A stretch of DNA of 64,000 bases from Vibrio maritimus. Its GTDB lineage: Bacteria; Pseudomonadota; Gammaproteobacteria; Enterobacterales; Vibrionaceae. A program made the translations under genes and the position numbers. The stretch covers positions 186,001-250,000 of the forward strand of contig BBMT01000001.1 in NCBI GenBank assembly GCA_000755425.1, written 5' to 3'. Shown in pieces: positions 37,594-47,405 of the stretch; position 1 is the stretch's first letter, and every line of letters starts with the position of its first letter. Below the pieces are notes generated by a model, which saw only the letters and a program-made list of their open reading frames with translations, did not search any database and was not told the DNA's origin.

Positions 37594-40500
37594 TTATCTA
37601 GTGGCTTTCTTCACCATTAAGCGATACATCACTGGAACAAAATAGAACGATAATAGCGTTGTCAGTACTGTACCGCCGGCAATGGCGACGGCAAATGGTG
37701 GCCAAAAACCACCACCTGCGATAATTAAAGGCATGAAACCACCCACCGTGGTAATGGTGGTGGAGGTGATGTGGCGAGTACATGACATCACAGCCTCAAC
37801 CGAGGCCTCGATATCACCACTAGCGGCTTTTTCATCCATTCTTAGCTCAGCGAGTATGACGATCGCGGCATTAATTGCGAGCCCCATAATACCCAACATG
37901 GCAATGATAACGGTAAAGCCAAACGGGTAGTTAAAGATCCATACAGACAACAAACCCAAACCGCCAGCCAGCCCAGCGACCATGAAAATGATCGAGCTTA
38001 GTCTAAATGAGTTGAACGACATCACCACAACTAAGACCATCAAAACCACCACGACAGAGATATTCGAGATGAGCAATGCCACACTGCGATCGCGCTCAGC
38101 GGATTCCCCACCAAAATCGATGTGGTAGCCCGAGGCAAAGTATAAGATTCAAGCCTTTGTTGAAACTCGTTTAACACTGTTTGTGGTAACACGCCTGCTT
38201 GAATATAGCCTTCGATAGTATTGACTCGTTCACCGTTGCGGCGTGTGATGGCACCGCGACTGGTCGTTAGCTCAAGTTCGGCCAACGTCGAAACGTTGAC
38301 ACCTGTGGTGTAAACCTCAGAAGTAATAGGCAATCTTAAGTTACCAAGGTGTGATAGATTTTCGCGTTCTTCATTGGCGACTCGAACACGTATTGGGATC
38401 GATTCACTACCTTCCGTCACGGAGCCTGTTTCTCGTCCTACCAAGGTTGCCTGCAACATGTTGGCAAATTGATTGAGTGAGATGCCATTCAGCTTTGCGG
38501 TGTCTTCGTCGACTTTAAGCCAAACTTTGGGAGTGCCTGGTTGGAGCGTTTCTCGCGTATGCGTAACGTGCGGTGTATTGGCTAAAATAAGACGAACATC
38601 TTCACCTATTGCTTTGAGTGTATTTAGGTTTTCACCATAGACTCGAAGCTCAATAGGGGCTCGGAACGGAGGACCTTGTTCGAGCTTTCTCACTAAGATC
38701 TGTGCTCCAGGAAGCTCGCGATTTAGCCGAGCTTGCAGCTGTGGAATCAAGGAATTAGCCAACTGGAAGTTTTCCATTTTCACCATGGCCTGTGAAAAAT
38801 ACGGTGCGTTGTTTTGTGTTGCTTGTAAGTTGTAATAGAAGGAAGGGAAGTTAGCACCCACTAGCCAATCAACACGTTCAACGCCTTTATAGTCGCGAAT
38901 AATGGCATCGACATCCTCTGTCGTCGCTTTCGTTGCATACAGGCTCGCTTGTGGAGGTAGGTATACTTGAACCTCAAACATATCTCGATCTGAAGGTGGG
39001 AAAAATTGCTCGGTGAGCTGAGACATACTCCAATAGCCAGTCACAGGAACGGCGAGCACCAGGACAAGTGAAATTGCGGGATGTTTGATGGCGAGTCTTA
39101 CGGATTGGCTAAATCCACGAGTCAACGCTGGAATACGAAGGCCGCTGTTATACCAATGATTGCCAGAGGCATGGCTTGGCAGCAGCATAGTCGCAAAGCC
39201 TGCGATTACGGTATGCGACAGAATATAAGAGCCAACCAGTGAGAACGAGACAGTAATGGCAATTGCGCCAACAAACTCTCCCGTTGCGCCCGGCATTAGG
39301 AAAATAGGTGCAAATGCCAAAATGGTGGTCAGTGTAGAGCCAAGGAGCGGCACCCATAAGTGGGAGATAGCATTGATGGTCGCTTCCAGTCTAGCTTGAC
39401 CTTTGAGTCGATAACTCTGAATCGTATCAACCATGACCACGGCGTTATCGACCATGATCCCCAGTGCGACAATGAGTCCGGTGACTGACATTTGGTTGAT
39501 AGGAATGCCCGTCATTTTCATCAATGACAAGGTGATCATACAGGTCAGTGGAAGGGCAATCGCAACGAGTATGGCTGCGCGTACGCGAGAGTGACAAAAA
39601 GTACGATGAGGATAAGAGAAAAACCAATCAGCAGGCTTTTGCCCAAATCGACCAAACGGGTTGTGGTGTAACCTTGTTGGTCAAATAACAAAGTAACCTT
39701 AATGTTACTTGGAAGGTCGCGCTCGAACTGATTGATGACTGTTTTTGCTCGTGCAGTCCATTGATCAACTCTGAGTTCTGGCTCCATGCGAGCAGCAATA
39801 ATCACACCAGGATGGCCATCGATGATAGCGACTTCACTCTCTGGTGTTTTTTGGCTGCGAGAGACGGTTGCAATGTCTTCTACGCGGATGATATGTCCGT
39901 TCTTAGCGACAAGAAGAGGCACCTGTTTGATACGCTCAATCGAATCGAGTTCAGACTCAATTTCCAAGCCGAATCGCGAGAACTGGCTTACTAGTTGCCC
40001 TGCTGAGTTCTTTGCATCAGCGCCACGCAGGCTATCACCGATTTGAATGCTCGATGCCCCAAACGCGGCAGTATCTGCGGTTCGTAGGTTTACTTGGATC
40101 TCTTCTTTCGGCATGCCGTATTCGTCAACAAACTCGGTGCCAGATAAAGTGCGTAGCCTTTTCGCAAGCTCCTTGCCATAACGACCTAGTGTCAAAATAT
40201 CCGGTTCGCCCGCACCCTCCCAAGTCAGTGAAGAGATGACAGTAAATGCGTAGGTGTGATCGCTATCGAGATCGGGTGGTGCTGTTCCTACTGGAAGTAA
40301 CGGTTCAATATCGGAAAGTTTGTCTCTGGCTTTTGACCAGATAGGCTCTGGCTCTGTCACTTCGTCTTTGAGCTCAATAGTGACGATAGAGACTCCTGGA
40401 CGCGAACTGGATGTGAGCAGCTTAACTTCACTTAGTTCGCGCAGTTTGTTTTCTACAACTTCAGTGACTAGTGTTTCCAAGCGATCGGCACTTGCACCAG

Positions 40501-40651
40501 GAAAGCTGGTGGTGACGTTGGCAAAGCGATTACTAATGATGGGATCTTCTGCTCGTGGCAATGAAGTAAATGCGGCCAGGCCACTGACGATCAATAGTGC
40601 AGTAACCAGCAGCAATAGACGAGTATTAGTGATTGCATCAATAAGCTTCAT
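37594..40651 (-). CDS. RND efflux transporter, inner-membrane permease (two frame breaks)
   Basis: About 1,020 residues when joined, the normal RND length, with N-terminal helix LLLLVTALLIVSGLAAF and the porter-domain start PRAEDPIISNRFANVTTSFP. The proton-relay region is VALGIMVDNAVVMVDTIQSY, with the paired Asp. The second half repeats the fold and ends with helices such as GLLSVWIFNYPFGFTVIIAM. Breaks near 39585-39587 and 38127-38132 (both in G runs) each need one base. It is 8 bp downstream of its membrane-fusion lipoprotein. No outer-membrane factor gene is adjacent, so it probably uses TolC. Substrates unknown. Confidence 0.85.
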
Positions 40652-40659
40652 AATGATCC

Positions 40660-41742
40660 TTATTGCTGCGCAATTTGAACAGGTTGCCCGGGTACTACAC
40701 GATGTAATCCACTGGCGATAATGGCTTCACCATCTTCAATAGCCCCGGATACAAAGGCGCGCTGACCATCGGCATAAAGCACGTTGACGCTGCGTCTTTC
40801 AACTTTATTGTCCTCTCCGACCACGTACACGTTCCAAACGCCACGGAGTCCATCGATAAGCGCAGTAAGGGGAACCCAGTAACCGCTGTCTTGAACCGTT
40901 TCATCAAAGGAAAGGTAGGCCAGTTGACCTTCTAGTAGGTCTGGGTTTTCTGGGAGTTGATATCTAAGCCCAACGCTTCGAGATTGAGTGTCGACCATCG
41001 CACCCGGATTGAGCAGTTTTGCGGCATAGTCGTTATCATCGACTCGGATGATAGGAGAAGTGAGAGCGGTAACGCGCTTTAGCTGCTTAGCCGGGATGCC
41101 GATAAATGCCTCTTTCCCTTCTGTTGCAAGCAGTACAAATGTCGGGGTACCCACATTGACAACGTCACCTAATGAGACGTAACGCTCTGAGATACGTCCC
41201 GCGTACGGAGCCAGAATAGTCGATTTCTCGATGCGCAGTCTATTAGCGCGAATTGCCGCTTCCAAACGGACGAGATTCGCTTGTAGGACGCCTTTTTCGC
41301 TGGTGAGTGCATCGATTTCTGCATCAGCGCTAAACCCTTTGGATTTTAGCGATTGTTGGCGTTTGAGGTTGGCATTGACGAGTTTTAATTGCGCACGCAC
41401 TTCTTTGTCTTGGGCGTTAAGTTGACCAAGCTCTGTTTTCAGGAGATCGGTATTGAGCCGAATTAGCGCGGCTCCCTTTGCTACGCTGTCACCGACATCG
41501 ACCAAAATGGACTCAATTTTTCCTGCTAGTTCAAAGCCAAGTTTAGCCTGTTGGCCTGCTTTGACTGTGCCTACGTACTCGCGTTTTACTTGATACGATG
41601 GGCTGAGTTCGACATCGGTTGTGGAGACCGTTAATGGCTCGACAGCGGTGATGTCCGTTTCATTTTGCTCGCTACAGCCTAAAACTAGAGCTATAGCACT
41701 TAACACTGATGCTTTAATTAATACTTTAGAAGTGCGCATCAT
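40660..41742 (-). CDS. RND efflux membrane-fusion (periplasmic adaptor) lipoprotein
   Basis: 360 residues. The signal peptide ends in the lipobox VLGC (Cys about residue 23), so the protein is a lipoprotein held in the inner membrane. Lipoyl halves are visible at GFELAGKIESILVDVGDSVA and STILAPYAGRISERYVSLGD, separated by a coiled-coil hairpin (QLNAQDKEVRAQLKLVNANL). It links the RND pump to an outer-membrane channel. AGGAATT precedes the ATG; the pump gene follows by 8 bp. The LysR gene upstream on the same strand is a candidate regulator. Confidence 0.85.
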   Translation of the reverse strand: MMRTSKVLIKASVLSAIALVLGCSEQNETDITAVEPLTVSTTDVELSPSYQVKREYVGTVKAGQQAKLGFELAGKIESILVDVGDSVAKGAALIRLNTDLLKTELGQLNAQDKEVRAQLKLVNANLKRQQSLKSKGFSADAEIDALTSEKGVLQANLVRLEAAIRANRLRIEKSTILAPYAGRISERYVSLGDVVNVGTPTFVLLATEGKEAFIGIPAKQLKRVTALTSPIIRVDDNDYAAKLLNPGAMVDTQSRSVGLRYQLPENPDLLEGQLAYLSFDETVQDSGYWVPLTALIDGLRGVWNVYVVGEDNKVERRSVNVLYADGQRAFVSGAIEDGEAIIASGLHRVVPGQPVQIAQQ

Positions 41743-41897
41743 TAATTCCTATACAACTAACTGCAATGTATAGGTTAATCAATGAGTTTCGTTGCTGTCC
41801 ACCTTGTTATGTTAATGGAAGGTAAAACATAACCAAGGTGGTCGGGGTGTGAGGTTGATCAGAAAATGAGTGAGTTGTTACACTACGCCGCTCACTT

Positions 41898-42890
41898 TCA
41901 ATGCTGTTTACTGCGCTCAAAAATATCGGCTAGAGAGTGAGTAAACCAGTTCATCATTTCACTATTGGCGTGCCGAGAATGAAAGTATCCATTTGCTGGA
42001 TAGTACGCTTCAGGAACGTGTATGTCAGGTTCAAGCATTATTAAGTCGGGGTAGTCCTGAATAGGAAAACTGTCGCTTATACCCATAAACATATCAGAGT
42101 GACGCAGTACATCGATGAGTACTAATGGGAATTCAGAAGCAAACCCTACCTCAAGTTCAAAACCTAGGCGTTTAAATGCGTCGACAGTCGGACTGGTTAG
42201 TTTGCTGTAGTTACTAACTAAAAGGCGAGCCAGCGGGTACGGGACGAGGTTTTCTGCCGTAATAGGCTGATCCATTATGGGGTGGCCACGTCTGACTAAG
42301 ATTTTTGCAGTAAGCTGTGTCAATTCTTGCTCAATCAAAAAAGGCAGTCTTTCAGTGATTGGTGCGTTTACGCCAAGCAAAATATCGCCTTTCTCTATTC
42401 CTTCAATAGTATGTTCATTCCAAGAGGTAACGTGCACAGTTAAGTTAGGCGCAGTTCTAGAAAAGTAGCGATAAATCTCTCCAGAGATTGAGAACACAAA
42501 CTGGGATGACAATGCGATGGTGACTTCTCCATCTAGCTCGGCAGGATCGAATGCGCTGCTGGCGTTGACCACACTTTCAAGTTGATGAAGTAGTGGAAGT
42601 AGATCTCTAGCAAGTTGCTCGGAAAACGTGGTTGGCTCAAGTCCGGTTTTTACTTTAACGAACAGCAAATCATCAAAATGATGTCGGAGCTTTTGCAAAG
42701 ATTGGCTGACGGCGGGTTGCGATACAAACAAACGCTCAGCGGCTTTGCGCATGTTTTTCTCTTCAAGCAGAACTTTAAACACTCGAAGTAAGTTGAGGTC
42801 GAGATTGTTGAATCGATTTTTAGCCAAGGTGCTCACTCTTGTATGTGAAATCATCGCTAACCTTAGCATAGTGCGTTTGGGGAATGTCAT
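41898..42890 (-). CDS. LysR-family transcriptional regulator
   Basis: Up to 330 residues; translation more likely starts at an internal ATG (42854). DNA-binding domain: NLDLNLLRVFKVLLEEKNMR, AAERLFVSQPAVSQSLQKLR, DLLFVKVKTGLEPTTF. The effector domain follows. It lies 155 bp upstream of the RND adaptor gene in the same direction, a possible pump regulator, but no shared site was identified. Confidence 0.8.
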   Translation of the reverse strand: MTFPKRTMLRLAMISHTRVSTLAKNRFNNLDLNLLRVFKVLLEEKNMRKAAERLFVSQPAVSQSLQKLRHHFDDLLFVKVKTGLEPTTFSEQLARDLLPLLHQLESVVNASSAFDPAELDGEVTIALSSQFVFSISGEIYRYFSRTAPNLTVHVTSWNEHTIEGIEKGDILLGVNAPITERLPFLIEQELTQLTAKILVRRGHPIMDQPITAENLVPYPLARLLVSNYSKLTSPTVDAFKRLGFELEVGFASEFPLVLIDVLRHSDMFMGISDSFPIQDYPDLIMLEPDIHVPEAYYPANGYFHSRHANSEMMNWFTHSLADIFERSKQH

Positions 42891-42946
42891 ACAGCCAACA
42901 GATTGACTGTTGGCTTTGAAGAAAATAGTAACTAACTATGAACGTG

Positions 42947-43465
42947 CTAGAAGCGATAGCCTACGGTAAATGACAATGAGTCAGTATCAATACCATCGTA
43001 GCCACTCATGTCATAGCGAAGATCTGCGTAGATGCCCATTTGCGTTTGAGCTCTCACACCCATACCGATCATTAAGCTGGTATCGTTGGCAGACAAGCTA
43101 TCGTGGCGATCAGAAATCTTTTCATTGGCAAAAGCAAGACCGATTGCGCCATAGGGTTTTAGCCAAAGCTGGCCAAGGTCGAACGCATAGCCAATATCAG
43201 TATCGATTTTGAATGTATTGAAATCGTAGTCGAGATCAAATGCGCTTTTGCTATTCATACTGTATGACGCGTTGACACCAAAGATGTGGTTGATGTCGTA
43301 ACCGTATTCGAGCTTAAAGCCTGAATCGAGTTTTAAGTCGTCTCCACCTTCGCTTAGTGTTACACCAGAAATACCTGCGCCTACGCGATGACCTTGAAAA
43401 TCCGTGTTGGCAACGGCGCAAAATGAAAGCGTTGAGATGGTGGCGATGATGAGTGTCTTTTTCAT
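42947..43465 (-). CDS. Outer-membrane beta-barrel protein, OmpA/Opa-like small barrel
   Basis: 172 residues. The start ATG 43465 gives a signal peptide MKKTLIIATISTLSFCAVA. The mature part is eight alternating beta strands (VGAGISGVTLSEGGDDLKLD; IFGVNASYSMNSKSAFDLD; LWLKPYGAIGLAFANEK; IYADLRYDMSGYDG) and ends in the outer-membrane sorting signal SFTVGYRF with a terminal Phe. No periplasmic OmpA domain. Probably a porin-like or structural barrel; function unknown. Confidence 0.75.
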   Translation of the reverse strand: MKKTLIIATISTLSFCAVANTDFQGHRVGAGISGVTLSEGGDDLKLDSGFKLEYGYDINHIFGVNASYSMNSKSAFDLDYDFNTFKIDTDIGYAFDLGQLWLKPYGAIGLAFANEKISDRHDSLSANDTSLMIGMGVRAQTQMGIYADLRYDMSGYDGIDTDSLSFTVGYRF

Positions 43466-43870
43466 GTTAATGTGCTCTTGTTGTGTATAAATCACAGCGT
43501 CCTAGCCGTATTGATCACTCCTTGTCGAATGAGCGGCATTGTAGAAACTTGTTGTTTTTCAGACTAATCACCTTTGTTTACTAGTCTCATTAGCTCTACT
43601 TATCATCAGGCTTACTTTCATGATTTACCTTCAACTGGTGAAAGATACCTTGAGAAATCCTCACTGTTATCCGTTGCTTTCGCTTGTTAACTTGGAATGA
43701 CGTAAAACCGAAGGATTGGAACACAGTATGGAACTATGGATAAAGCTGGAGTATCTGGCGCTGCAGATTTGGGCGATTTATTTGATAAAAGCACTGCTGT
43801 TTGGATAAGTTTGTTCGCTATTAAGGCACTTAATCGTCACTCATTAGCATCAAATGTTGTAGAAATTAAA
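43466..43870. other. Intergenic region, with a possible 26-residue hydrophobic peptide
   Basis: This 405-bp gap contains the promoter of the barrel gene. A 26-codon frame on the plus strand (43728-43808) would encode MELWIKLEYLALQIWAIYLI then KALLFG, a membrane-helix-like peptide. The AAGGA upstream is about 12 bp away, so it is only a possibility. Confidence 0.25.
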
Positions 43871-44364
43871 ATGATTGAAACCGAAAGATTGATACTTCGA
43901 CCCACAATACAAGACGATCTACAGCTCTATCGTGCGCTATTTCAAGATCCCGATATCGTCAGATATTTACCTGGTGGCGAGCCATACTCATGTGATTACA
44001 TTGCGAATTACGTATCTAACAAGTTGGCACATTGGGAAAAGGGCTTTGGTACGTTCACCGTCACGCTAAAGAATCACCCCGAGGTCTGTGTTGGTTATGC
44101 CGGAATTGAGCAGGCACCCGATTCTCACTTTCACGATATTCGATATGGCTTTCTGCCTAGCTACCAAGGGCTAGGTTTTGCTACGGAAGCGGCTCGCGCC
44201 TCAATAGAGTTTGTATTTGAAAACCGCTTTGTAGAAGAAGTATTTGGTGTGGCTGTTGTCGACAATCTTCCTCTGTTCGTATCTTGCAAAAGTTGGCAAT
44301 GACACCGTCTTCCGCGACGCTCTATGAGAGTGATGATTTAGTCACGTTTTCTATTCGTAGGTAG
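43871..44364 (+). CDS. GNAT-family N-acetyltransferase (RimJ/RimL-like, frame break)
   Basis: About 164 residues from ATG 43871, where the conserved MIETERLILRPTIQDDLQLY begins; an upstream in-frame extension was not used. Acetyl-CoA-binding signature is seen at YGFLPSYQGLGFATEAARAS. One base is lost near 44268-44274; the restored end is SVRILQKLAMTPSSATLYES and stops at TAG 44362-44364. Family members acetylate ribosomal proteins or small molecules; the target is not deducible. Confidence 0.75.
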
Positions 44365-44418
44365 TCGCTCCGATGGAGGCGATTTAGCTGTCATCTCCGC
44401 TTAATCGCCACAATCTGT

Positions 44419-44802
44419 TTACTGGTTATTCTCTTTATAGATAGCAGGCTTGATATCCAAAAGAGCGGTTCCGGTTAAGCAATCTAGCCCTCTCACTATG
44501 ATTACGTTTCCTTTGAGCGCAATTATTGGAACGACCGCGGCACCTATTGGGTTAGGACGATGAGGTGTACGAAGAGCAAAAGTGCCTTTTTTGCCATCTT
44601 CCAAGTAATCTCGTTTCGCTTCTGCTAGCCAGTAGAGGATAAGTATATGATCACCCTCCGATAAACCTCTCAGGCCACTTTCAAATGATTTATCGATCGT
44701 AATTTTGCATTCAGGACCGTCGGGACTAATGTTTCTAGGGCAATCTTTAATATACACATACGGTGTTGAAATATGGCCAATGAATGATAGTGACGTGGAC
44801 AT
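44419..44802 (-). CDS. TrmO/TsaA-like SAM-dependent methyltransferase domain protein
   Basis: 127 residues matching the UPF0066/TrmO fold: FIGHISTPYVYIKDCPRN at the start, SGLRGLSEGDHILILYWL, and the signature FALRTPHRPNPIGAAVV with RGLDCLTGTALLDIKP. E. coli TrmO (about 235 residues) methylates tRNA t6A37; this one lacks the C-terminal extension, so it may be a stand-alone relative with another substrate. It lies 13 bp after the EamA gene on the same strand and probably shares its TetR-controlled transcript. Confidence 0.75.
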   Translation of the reverse strand: MSTSLSFIGHISTPYVYIKDCPRNISPDGPECKITIDKSFESGLRGLSEGDHILILYWLAEAKRDYLEDGKKGTFALRTPHRPNPIGAAVVPIIALKGNVIIVRGLDCLTGTALLDIKPAIYKENNQ

Positions 44803-44815
44803 AGTGACTCCTAAA

Positions 44816-45704
44816 CTACGGGTTATTTTTTAAGGTATTGAATGTGTAGATGAAGATAGTGACTAAGATGATAAAACCACCCAAGATACTTGTTGCTGCT
44901 GGGATCTCTAAAAAGAATAGAAAGCCCCAGACTGGCGCTAGAACGGTTTCTAGCATTAACGTCATAGAGACTTCAGCTGCGGTAATATAGCGAGTTGCAA
45001 CCATAGACATTACTCGACCCAACGGTGCAGTAAATAGCCCCATTGCCGCCATAATAAGCCACGTTTGCCACGTAAAATTTGAAATGTCGGCAAATAAAGA
45101 CATGACTAATGCAAGTAAAGCCCCTCCTAATGCAACACTCGCAACTCGACTTACTTCAGAGTATTTGCGCAAAACGGTAAACATCAAAGATAAACATACG
45201 ACGGAAAAGATTGCTAAGGCGTCACCAAAACTGTTCCCAGAACCAATAGAGCCTGAAACAACAATGCTTATCCCTACCATCACGCCAACAATGGCAAATA
45301 TAGTTGCGCGATTCGTTTTTTCTTGCAGCCACAGCCAACTGAAAAGAGCTGCGACGGCAGGGGATGCGCTCAGGATTACAAAGGTGTTGGCTATTGAAGT
45401 GTGTTTAATACTAAATACTAGTCCTGTAGCGCTGCCGACCATCAAGACGCTTGTGAAAAGCAAATGGTAGCCCACTGTCGGTGATGACTTTAGTTACTGG
45501 TCTGCTATCAGTTGCTTTGAGCATTCCCGTCATTGCGATAGCACTGAATAGCCCGAAAAGAAATGCTGTGTCAAATCCGCTCACTCCCGCATAACGAATG
45601 AATATTGGATCCAAGCTCATTAATACGGCGCCAAACAATGCGATCAAAAAACCAATTCTTCTAGAGTGAACTATCTCGACTTTAGGTAGTTGAAGTATTG
45701 CCAT
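44816..45704 (-). CDS. EamA/DMT-family exporter under TetR control (frame break)
   Basis: About 296 residues, ten hydrophobic segments with two EamA repeats (first: LIALFGAVLMSLDPIFIRYA; second: FSVVCLSLMFTVLRKYSEVS). The break near 45471-45478 needs an odd change (one base inserted or two lost), unlike most others. It is divergent from a TetR gene, and two copies of a palindrome lie between them, so it is the likely repressed efflux gene. Substrate unknown. Confidence 0.75.
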
Positions 45705-45721
45705 TGAAATTCCTCATTTAA

Positions 45722-45743
45722 AATCATACTAGAAAGTATGATT
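45722..45743. promoter_or_regulatory. TetR operator, copy 1
   Basis: AATCATACT-AGAA-AGTATGATT, perfect 9-bp arms, just upstream of the EamA start (45704). Confidence 0.7.
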
Positions 45744-45766
45744 TTAAATGGTATCGTGTCAACATA

Positions 45767-45788
45767 AATCATACTAAAGAGTATGATG
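45767..45788. promoter_or_regulatory. TetR operator, copy 2
   Basis: AATCATACT-AAAG-AGTATGAT repeats the palindrome 45 bp from copy 1, just before the TetR gene. Two copies in a divergent promoter point to autoregulation and repression of the exporter. Confidence 0.7.
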
Positions 45789-45806
45789 CTGGTTGTTGGA
45801 GTGGAA

Positions 45807-46406
45807 ATGAGCAAAATAGAGCAAAATAGAGAAAAAAAGAGGCTGGCGATCTTACAAGCCGCGAAGTCTATCTTTTTATCAGAGGGTTATACTGCAGCCA
45901 GTATGGACAACATCGCTAGCCAAGCGAATTTAACGAAACAGACGCTATATCGTTATTTCCCCTCGAAAGTTGAGCTTTTCCAGTCCACGCTTAGACAGAT
46001 AGGGGAGAGCTACAACGAAAGTTATTTAAGCTATCTTGCGCTGTCTGATTCTCGTGAGGCGTTAATTGAATTTGCGAAACAGTTTATGCGTTTCCATTTG
46101 TCACCCGAACATATTGCTACTCAGCGCTTACTTATCGCAGAAGCGTCTCAAGCGCCGGAGGTGGTAGAGAGCTTTATGAGTATTGGCCCTAATGATATCC
46201 AGAACTCATTACGTGCATTCTTTACAGAACGGCTCCATATAGAACAGCCAGAGAGCAAAATTGAGCTTTGGTTGGGAATGCTCCTTGCTCCTCGCTCAGG
46301 TGCACTCCTTGGGCTAACTGAATTCACCGATACGCAAATAGAGCAGCACGCTATCGAATCGACGGATTTGCTTCTATTTGGTATCAATGACGAAGGTAAA
46401 CTGTGA
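45807..46406 (+). CDS. TetR-family transcriptional repressor
   Basis: 199 residues from ATG 45807, chosen because GGAGTGGAA lies directly upstream; the earlier in-frame ATG at 45783 would overlap the second operator. The TetR helix-turn-helix is clear (ILQAAKSIFLSEGYTAASMD; IASQANLTKQTLYRYFPSKV). The C-terminal ligand domain is AcrR-like. It is divergent from the EamA exporter, with paired palindromic operators between. Its stop overlaps a glycosyltransferase remnant by 4 bp (GTGA). Confidence 0.85.
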   Translation: MSKIEQNREKKRLAILQAAKSIFLSEGYTAASMDNIASQANLTKQTLYRYFPSKVELFQSTLRQIGESYNESYLSYLALSDSREALIEFAKQFMRFHLSPEHIATQRLLIAEASQAPEVVESFMSIGPNDIQNSLRAFFTERLHIEQPESKIELWLGMLLAPRSGALLGLTEFTDTQIEQHAIESTDLLLFGINDEGKL

Positions 46407-46508
46407 AGATTCTCATGATGACAATCGGCTCTCGTGGAGATGTCGAGTCTTACATTGCGCTCAGAAAATGGTGCTGACAACGCAATTAAATGGATGGAAA
46501 AACAGTAA
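46403..46508 (+). pseudogene. Glycosyltransferase remnant made by internal deletion
   Basis: GTG 46403 overlaps the TetR stop and begins MKILMMTIGSRGDVESYIAL, the classic N-terminus of UDP-glycosyltransferase (GT1/MGT-like) enzymes. After 20 codons the reading jumps, with a frame change, to ENGADNAIKWMEKQ-stop, which looks like the C-terminal end of such an enzyme. The roughly 350 codons between are gone. It is a deletion scar: the intact gene was probably the third member of the TetR-controlled set. Confidence 0.6.
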
Positions 46509-46518
46509 TTCTCAAAGC

Positions 46519-47405
46519 TTAGAGGGCAAGCATAGCCTTAATCTTTGGCATGGCTTGCTTTGCGGCTATATAGCCCGCTTTAATAGACTCCGTTTTTTCG
46601 TCAAACGCTTCACTTCCATTCGGTTCGTATGTTGGGGCAATGATGATGTCTGCACTGTTAAGTTCCTCTTGCGAGAGTCGGCAGCTTTGCATCCTAAATG
46701 CTGCGAGCGTAATCTTACCAGCAGAAATCTCCGGGGCCACTTGATTGTGACAATAGATATCAACGGCAATTACCTTTTTTGCACCAAGCGCTCTTGCGGT
46801 ATATACCGGAACTACGCTGAAGAGTCCTCCATCGACCAATACATCGCCTTGGTGTTCCACAGGGACGAACGCGCCGGGGATCGTTGAGGATGTTTGTACT
46901 GCATGGCCTGGGTTCCCAGAGCGGATCATGATGGTTTCTCTGGTAGTCATGTTGGTCGCAGTGACTGCAAGCGGAATAGGCATCTTCGAAATATCGTCAT
47001 AGGCGACTTGGCTATTCACCCATGTTGCTAACTTTTTGCCGTTCACAATACCTTTAGAGGAGAGAACAAAATCCGCGATATCAGACATTGCGACGTCTTC
47101 AATCGCCTGTTCCATCTCCGCTAGTGTCATACCGGAAGCATAAAGTGTGGCAGCGATTGAACCGCAGACGTGCCACTGACAACATCAGGTTGAATCCCTT
47201 CTTCTTGCAGCGCTTTTAGCACACCAAGATGCATGAAGCCCCGCACTCCGCCACCACCAAAAGCGACACCAAGCTCGTGTTTTTTTGTCGGCTTTGTTTC
47301 CGTTGAGTTGAGGTCTTCATAGACGTTGGGGGATGAGCAAGCCGCCAATACGGTGGCGGCGAACACGACGGATATAGTCTTTAGCGCCTTGGCTCTACGT
47401 AGCAT
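46519..47405 (-). CDS. Patatin-like phospholipase lipoprotein (RssA/NTE family, frame break)
   Basis: About 295 residues. The start ATG 47405 overlaps the SDR stop (TAATG). The signal peptide ends in the lipobox VLAACSS, so the enzyme is lipid-anchored. Catalytic features: oxyanion loop FGGGGVRGFMHLGVL, nucleophile elbow GTSAGS (GxSxG, after one G restored near 47160-47164) and the DGG dyad motif in VLVDGGLFSVVPV. A serine lipase or phospholipase exposed in the periplasm or outer membrane. It forms a two-gene unit with the SDR gene. Confidence 0.82.

Noticed and set aside
43736..43870. 45-codon N-terminal extension of the GNAT protein
   Set aside because: The extension has no family similarity, and the conserved MIETERLILRP start lies at 43871.
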